Positions 30,890 through 34,524 of a stretch of DNA of 34,524 nt are shown piece by piece. Position numbers and translations under genes: made by a program. This DNA comes from Hymenobacter sp. (GTDB taxonomy: Bacteria; Bacteroidota; Bacteroidia; Cytophagales; Hymenobacteraceae): the NCBI GenBank assembly GCA_025354605.1, contig JANXMN010000209.1:1-34524 (forward strand). The letters run 5' to 3'. The notes beneath the pieces are model-generated. The model searched no databases and was not told the DNA's origin. It worked only from the letters and a program-made list of their open reading frames with translations. How positions within the stretch are numbered: position 1 is the first letter of the stretch; every line of letters starts with the position of its first letter.

Positions 30890-31269
30890 AGCGGAAGGGA
30901 ATAAATAGTGGTAATACTCAAAGCTGCTTACCCGCCGGTCGCCGCGCAAATCAATTCGGCCACTGGCGGACTAGCATCGGCGAATGCGGCCTGGGAGGCG
31001 GCCACGCCACCAGCGGGTGGGTGCCACAGCTACGCCAAACCAACCCCGGCCGGATTGCCGGGCCGGGGCCGCTTTCGGGCCGGAGCCGGGGCTGCCTCGC
31101 CGGCAGGCCCGGCCACCGCCCGGCTCGCCGCAACTTCTCTCCCTGTACTGTTCTGCTTAGCCCCGCTAGCTGGCCAAAAGCCCGAATTTTACGGAACCTG
31201 CGGCCTTTTGGGGCGTAAACGGAAGCAGTCGGGTATATCCCCGGCTTCGTTTTATTCCCTCTCCATCCG
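30890..31269. other. Gene-free gap upstream of the DJ-1/PfpI gene
   Basis: 380 nt. A 121-aa plus-strand ORF and a 177-aa minus-strand ORF cross it, but both have compositional, non-protein-like sequence and the minus one runs into the DJ-1/PfpI gene. The last 80 nt, more AT-rich, probably hold the promoter of that gene. Confidence 0.4.
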
Positions 31270-31848
31270 ATGAGCATCTTCAGTAGCGACAAACTCAAGG
31301 GCAAGAAAATTGCCATTATTGCCACCGATGGCTTCGAGCAGGCCGAACTCGATGAGCCCAAGAAATACCTCGAAGGTGAAGGTGCCGAAACCCACGTCAT
31401 CTCCCTCAAAAGCGGCTCCATCAAGGGCTGGGACGGCCCCAAAAAGGATTGGGGCGACAAAGTGGACGTCGACAAAGTCATCACCGACGTGCAGCCCGCC
31501 GACTACGACGCCCTAGTGCTGCCCGGCGGCCAGATGAACCCCGACATCCTGCGCCTGAACAAGGATGTGGTAAGCTTCGTGAAGCAGTTTGCCGGCTCGG
31601 GCAAGGTGCTGGCCGCCATCTGCCACGGCCCCTGGCTGCTGGTGGAGGCCGACGTGGTGCGGGGCAAGCGCGTGACGAGCTGGCCCAGCCTGCACACCGA
31701 CCTGAAAAACGCCGGCGCGCAGTGGGAAGACTCCGAAGTGGTGTGCGACCACGGCCTCATCACCAGCCGCAAGCCGGAGGACATTCCAGCCTTCAACAAG
31801 AAAATCGTGCAGGAGATGCTGGAACCCCAGCACGGCGGCAACCAGTAG
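31270..31848 (+). CDS. DJ-1/PfpI-family protein (type 1 glutamine amidotransferase-like)
   Basis: A 192-aa cytosolic protein of the PfpI/YhbO group of the DJ-1 superfamily. The nucleophile elbow is AAICHGPWLL with Cys118 and the following His119, and Glu23 (DGFEQAEL) is the conserved acidic residue near the Cys. The lid region HGLITSRKPEDIPAF is typical. Members have been assigned protease, chaperone, or glyoxalase/deglycase roles, so a stress or carbonyl-damage role is likely but the reaction is not fixed by sequence. Single gene, followed by a strong terminator. Confidence 0.93.
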   Translation: MSIFSSDKLKGKKIAIIATDGFEQAELDEPKKYLEGEGAETHVISLKSGSIKGWDGPKKDWGDKVDVDKVITDVQPADYDALVLPGGQMNPDILRLNKDVVSFVKQFAGSGKVLAAICHGPWLLVEADVVRGKRVTSWPSLHTDLKNAGAQWEDSEVVCDHGLITSRKPEDIPAFNKKIVQEMLEPQHGGNQ

Positions 31849-31863
31849 GCCAGGCCAGCCAGG

Positions 31864-31920
31864 CCAGCCAATACGAAAGCCCCAACCAGTCGTGCTGGTT
31901 GGGGCTTTCGTATTGGCTGG
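31864..31920. terminator. Long perfect hairpin terminator between convergent genes
   Basis: A 26-bp perfect stem (31864-31889 with 31895-31920) around a 5-nt TCGTG loop, with the core AAGCCCCAACC/GGTTGGGGCTT. It lies 15 nt after the DJ-1/PfpI stop and 22 nt before the stop of the convergent membrane protein gene, so it can serve both. Both ends continue into CCAGCC-type repeats. Confidence 0.85.
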
Positions 31921-31942
31921 CTGGCCCACGACTCCGGGGCCG

Positions 31943-32455
31943 CTAGGGCTGCAACAGCGGCCAAGTGCCGGCTAACCAGTGCAGCAAGCCCCATACTATT
32001 CCATCGAAGAGGAGCAGGAAGCCGCCCTGCACCCACAGCGCCCGCCCGTAGCCGAGCAGCCGTTCGGGCCGCGCTATTCCGGGGCGGGCAGCCCGCCGGC
32101 GCAGGTAGCTGCCCGTCAGCACGTATAGCACATCGAGCCCGGCGTTGCCGCCAAACAGGTTTTCGTAGTAGCGCTGGGTAGTGAGCAGCTCGGTCGCGTC
32201 GAGGCTGGTGGGAGGCGTGAAGTGCAGGTGCAGAATGCCCCAGGCGGCCAGCGCGGCGTTCACCAGGTTCCACAGCACGTTCAGGCTGTAGAAGTGGAAG
32301 GGCTCGTAGCGGCGGTCGGCCTGGGCCAGGTAGTAGCCGCCGCCAATCAAATTCAGCAGCACCCAGGCCGCGAGCACGGCCAGCGCCTGCCCCAGCACGT
32401 GCTCGCGCTGCATAAACTGCGCCGCCAGCGCGGCGGCCGAGGCGGGCGGCAGCAT
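31943..32455 (-). CDS. Multi-pass membrane protein, hypothetical
   Basis: About 170 aa from the ATG at 32455 (MLPPASAAALAAQF); the ORF-track start at 32485 would overlap the beta-barrel gene by 17 nt and is the alternative. Four likely membrane segments: ALAVLAAWVLLNLIGGGYYLA, LNVLWNLVNAALAAWGILHL, NAGLDVLYVLTGSYL and WVQGGFLLLFDGIVWGLLHWL. The charged loop between the first two, QADRRYEPFHF, is distinctive. No enzymatic motif; I do not recognise the family with certainty. It is downstream of a beta-barrel gene on the same strand. Confidence 0.75.
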   Translation of the reverse strand: MLPPASAAALAAQFMQREHVLGQALAVLAAWVLLNLIGGGYYLAQADRRYEPFHFYSLNVLWNLVNAALAAWGILHLHFTPPTSLDATELLTTQRYYENLFGGNAGLDVLYVLTGSYLRRRAARPGIARPERLLGYGRALWVQGGFLLLFDGIVWGLLHWLAGTWPLLQP

Positions 32456-32468
32456 CAGGCAGGCGGGG

Positions 32469-33176
32469 CTATTTGCGGGAGCCAATGCCCAGGTACACCT
32501 GGATGCACTGGTTGCGCACGTTGCCAGTGGTGGTGATGGCCGTGGTGCCGTACTTCAGACTAGCCCCGTTCTGGTAGAGGTCGGCCAAGCTCAGCTCGTA
32601 GCGCACGCCCAGGCGGCCGATGCCCAGGCGGGCTTCGGCCCCACCCACCACGCCGTAGTCGAAGCTGTTGTAGCCATTGGCTTGCAGGTCGAGGTTCTGG
32701 CCGTCGCGCAGCACCTTGGTGAGCAGGCCCACCTGCGGCCCCAGGTGAAAGCTGAGCGTTTCGGTGAGGTTGCCCACGAACAGTACGGGCAGCTCGATGT
32801 AGTCGAGGCGGGTGTCGAACGCCGGATAGGGCGTCATCACGGGGGCGGTGCCGGAGCCGCTGCTTACCGAGCCGGCATCGGTGTGATAGCCCTTGCGTGA
32901 GTACAGTACTTCTATCTGGAGCGAAGCGAAGTTGTTGAAGCCAAACTGCGCGTAAGCTCCGCCGTTGAAGGCGGCCAGGGAGTTGGCGTTGGGGAATAGG
33001 TCGACATCGCTGCCCTTTACGTAAGCCACATTGTAGCCCCCTTTGATGCCCACGCCGGAATTGCGCGATTCGTTGCCGGAGCCCCCGTTGTCGTAAGCGG
33101 TCGAGCTCATGCCGCCCTGAGCAAAGGCGGGAGTGGCGAAGCCAGCCAGAGCCAGCAGAAGGAAAATCTTTTTCAT
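32469..33176 (-). CDS. Outer-membrane beta-barrel protein (porin-like, OMP_b-brl_2 type)
   Basis: A 235-aa protein from the ATG at 33176 (MKKIFLLLALAGFATPAFAQ, signal peptide); the ORF track begins 29 residues early. The mature part has GVGIKGGYN, YAQFGFNN, EVLYSRKGY, YIELPVLF, HLGPQVGLL and a C-terminal QVYLGIGSRK strand, the pattern of Bacteroidota 8-10-strand beta-barrels. It is a paralogue of the next gene. Probably a structural or pore protein of the outer membrane; function not known. Confidence 0.88.
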   Translation of the reverse strand: MKKIFLLLALAGFATPAFAQGGMSSTAYDNGGSGNESRNSGVGIKGGYNVAYVKGSDVDLFPNANSLAAFNGGAYAQFGFNNFASLQIEVLYSRKGYHTDAGSVSSGSGTAPVMTPYPAFDTRLDYIELPVLFVGNLTETLSFHLGPQVGLLTKVLRDGQNLDLQANGYNSFDYGVVGGAEARLGIGRLGVRYELSLADLYQNGASLKYGTTAITTTGNVRNQCIQVYLGIGSRK

Positions 33177-33247
33177 CAGCAGCAAAGGGAAACAGTTGAT
33201 AAAGAGTCCGGCCATTGCGGGCCGGTCGCTAAGCGATACGATAAAAC

Positions 33248-33278
33248 AAAAATAGAGGCCCATGAGGCCTCTATTTTT
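33248..33278. terminator. Terminator between the two beta-barrel paralogues
   Basis: AAAAATAGAGGCC pairs perfectly with GGCCTCTATTTTT, 13 bp, around a 5-nt loop. Being symmetric with A/T tracts on both sides, it can end transcription on either strand; here it is 23 nt after the stop of the 33302-33997 gene and about 70 nt before the next start. Confidence 0.88.
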
Positions 33279-33301
33279 ATGCTGAGATTGCCAAATGCGG
33301 G

Positions 33302-33997
33302 CTATTGCCGGAAGCCCACCGATACGTAAAGCTGAATCACCTGATTGTGAATCGACGGGTTGTACGATGGCGTAGTGCTGCCAGCAAAATTAAATTTGGT
33401 GCTGGTATCGAAGATTTTGCCGAACGACAAGTCGTAGCGGGCACCAATACGAGCCGGGCCCACACGATATGCCCCGCCGACGATGCCGCCGAAGTCCACC
33501 GTATTAAAGCCGTTTTCGGCCAGCCCAAGAATCTTATCCCCCGATTTGGCATTGGTCAGCAGTGACACCTGCGGACCAATGTGCACCGCGAAGTTGTCGG
33601 TCAGGTTGGCTACGTAGAGAATCGGCAGCTCAAAATAGGCCATCTTGGTGGCCTGGTTGGTTTTCACTTGCTGCGTACCGTTGTAGGACGTTACGTCGGA
33701 ATTGTAGCCCTTGCGGTTGTAGAGCAGCTCCACCATAACAGAGGAGAAATTGTTGAAGCCAAACTGGCCGTACACCCCGGCGTGAAAATCGTGGTAGGCC
33801 GAGCCATTGGGAATGTCGTCGCCGTAGGGCCGCGAGAAGTTGTAGCCCCCTTTCACCCCGAAGCCGGTATTGCCCGAGTCGGTCGATTTCCCGCCGGTGT
33901 AGTCTTTTGAGGTGAGGGTGCCGCCTGGCCGGGCCTGGGCAAACGCGGCGGTAGACGTGGTAACGGCCAGCAGCAGAAACAGAAGAGACTTTTTCAT
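33302..33997 (-). CDS. Outer-membrane beta-barrel protein (paralogue of preceding gene)
   Basis: A 231-aa protein with signal peptide (MKKSLLFLLLAVTTSTAAFAQ) and beta-barrel strands GFGVKGGYNFS, GVYGQFGFNNFSSVMVELLYNRKGY, YFELPILYVANLTDNFAVHIGPQVSLL and a C-terminal QLYVSVGFRQ. The FELP-L-NL block and NRKGY are shared with the 32469 product, so the two are tandem duplicates separated by a terminator. Expected in the outer membrane; role unknown. Confidence 0.88.
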   Translation of the reverse strand: MKKSLLFLLLAVTTSTAAFAQARPGGTLTSKDYTGGKSTDSGNTGFGVKGGYNFSRPYGDDIPNGSAYHDFHAGVYGQFGFNNFSSVMVELLYNRKGYNSDVTSYNGTQQVKTNQATKMAYFELPILYVANLTDNFAVHIGPQVSLLTNAKSGDKILGLAENGFNTVDFGGIVGGAYRVGPARIGARYDLSFGKIFDTSTKFNFAGSTTPSYNPSIHNQVIQLYVSVGFRQ

Positions 33998-34198
33998 AAT
34001 AAAAACTTATATAAGGGAATGAGCACCAGGGTTTCCCGAAAAAAAGGAAACGATATTTTGGTTGTGTCCTATACTTTCTCCGGCGCGTCAGGGTTGTCTG
34101 CGGGCCGTATTTTGCCGAAAAAGCCGGCGGGCGTGCGGCTCATTGCGGGCGCATCCCTACCTTTGGGCACTTGGCTTTCCCTGGTGGGGCCAGCAGCC

Positions 34199-34273
34199 GG
34201 GGAGTTAGCTCAGTTGGTTCAGAGCGCCACCCTGACACGGTGGAGGTCGTTGGTTCGAGCCCAATACTCCTCA
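34199..34273 (+). tRNA. tRNA-Val (GAC)
   Basis: A 75-nt cloverleaf. Acceptor GGGGAGT/ACTCCTC with one G-T pair, D stem GCTC/GAGC, anticodon stem CCACC/GGTGG with loop CTGACAC (anticodon GAC), variable AGGTC, T stem GTTGG/CCAAT with loop TTCGAGC, discriminator A. The CCA end is not encoded. Confidence 0.95.
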
Positions 34274-34279
34274 CGGAAA

Positions 34280-34310
34280 CCCTCATTGCCGCGCGCAGTG
34301 AGGGTTTTTT
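34280..34310 (+). terminator. Rho-independent terminator after tRNA-Val
   Basis: CCCTCATTGC pairs with GCAGTGAGGG (one T-G pair) around a CGCGC loop, followed by a run of six T. It starts 7 nt after the tRNA. The remaining 214 nt to the window end hold no gene I can support. Confidence 0.9.
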
Positions 34311-34524
34311 ATTGCGGTGCACCCGGTTTACCCTTCCATGCTTGTGAGCCCGGTGCCGCTGCTCGCGTAGCGCCGGGCCGGGAGCAGCGCCCGGTTAGCC
34401 GGTAGTTGTAGGCGGCGGGCGGGCACTCGGCACACGCTATGAAGGCCTAGGCCAACCGCGAAGCGACTATTGGCTGCCCTGACTTATCGGCCAATTATGT
34501 ACCTTGTTGGCCTCCAACCTTCCT

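Noticed and set aside
34019-34405. 128-aa plus-strand ORF
   Set aside because: Runs straight through the tRNA-Val gene.

Overview
The window looks like chromosomal DNA of a high-GC Bacteroidota bacterium, most likely a Hymenobacter-like member of the Cytophagales. The evidence is the SusC/OMP-type receptor (OMP_b-brl_3 style), LytS/LytTR regulation, many small lipoproteins, porin-like beta-barrels of the OMP_b-brl_2 kind, no clear Shine-Dalgarno sites, and REP-like palindromes between genes. The genus is inferred; no rRNA is present.

Left flank (1-12,982), mostly housekeeping and accessory genes: a 5'-truncated aldehyde dehydrogenase, an SDR oxidoreductase, four small lipoproteins or anchored proteins (two of them diverged paralogues), a small membrane protein, a GMC alcohol-oxidase-like flavoprotein, a hotdog thioesterase, a secreted M1 metallopeptidase, an MscS-family channel broken by an exact 7-bp tandem duplication, and a lipoprotein with FG-GAP-like motifs. 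Hairpin repeats lie at 6910-7135, 7675-7870, 12319-12337 and 13010-13059.

Centre (13,324-28,858), a complete class I lanthipeptide (RiPP) locus built from two convergent gene sets. The plus-strand set is: outer-membrane receptor, degenerate LanC-like protein, intact LanC cyclase, LLM flavin oxidoreductase, C39-peptidase ABC exporter, LytS-type histidine kinase, LytTR response regulator. The minus-strand set is: a 68-aa Cys-free GG-type peptide, four lanthipeptide precursors with near-identical leaders and diverged cores, a fifth divergent precursor, full-length LanB dehydratase, and a very short HlyD-like protein. The two sets meet tail to tail with 6 nt between stop codons. Proposed flow: the leaders recruit LanB, which dehydrates core Ser/Thr; LanC closes (methyl)lanthionine rings; the LLM enzyme may add a further redox step; the C39 exporter cleaves after GG and exports; the LytS/LytTR pair probably controls expression.

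Right of the locus (28,859-30,889) is an AT-richer, gene-poor stretch with a receiver-only response regulator, a 46-aa peptide whose N-terminus resembles the lanthipeptide leaders, and a small single-TM ORF. The right flank (31,270-34,524) holds a DJ-1/PfpI protein, a long perfect terminator hairpin, a membrane protein, two paralogous outer-membrane beta-barrels and a tRNA-Val(GAC) followed by a terminator.

The points most worth following are the precursor family, the paired intact/degenerate LanC proteins, the Cys-free GG peptide as a candidate signal, the short HlyD, and the 7-bp frameshift in mscS.
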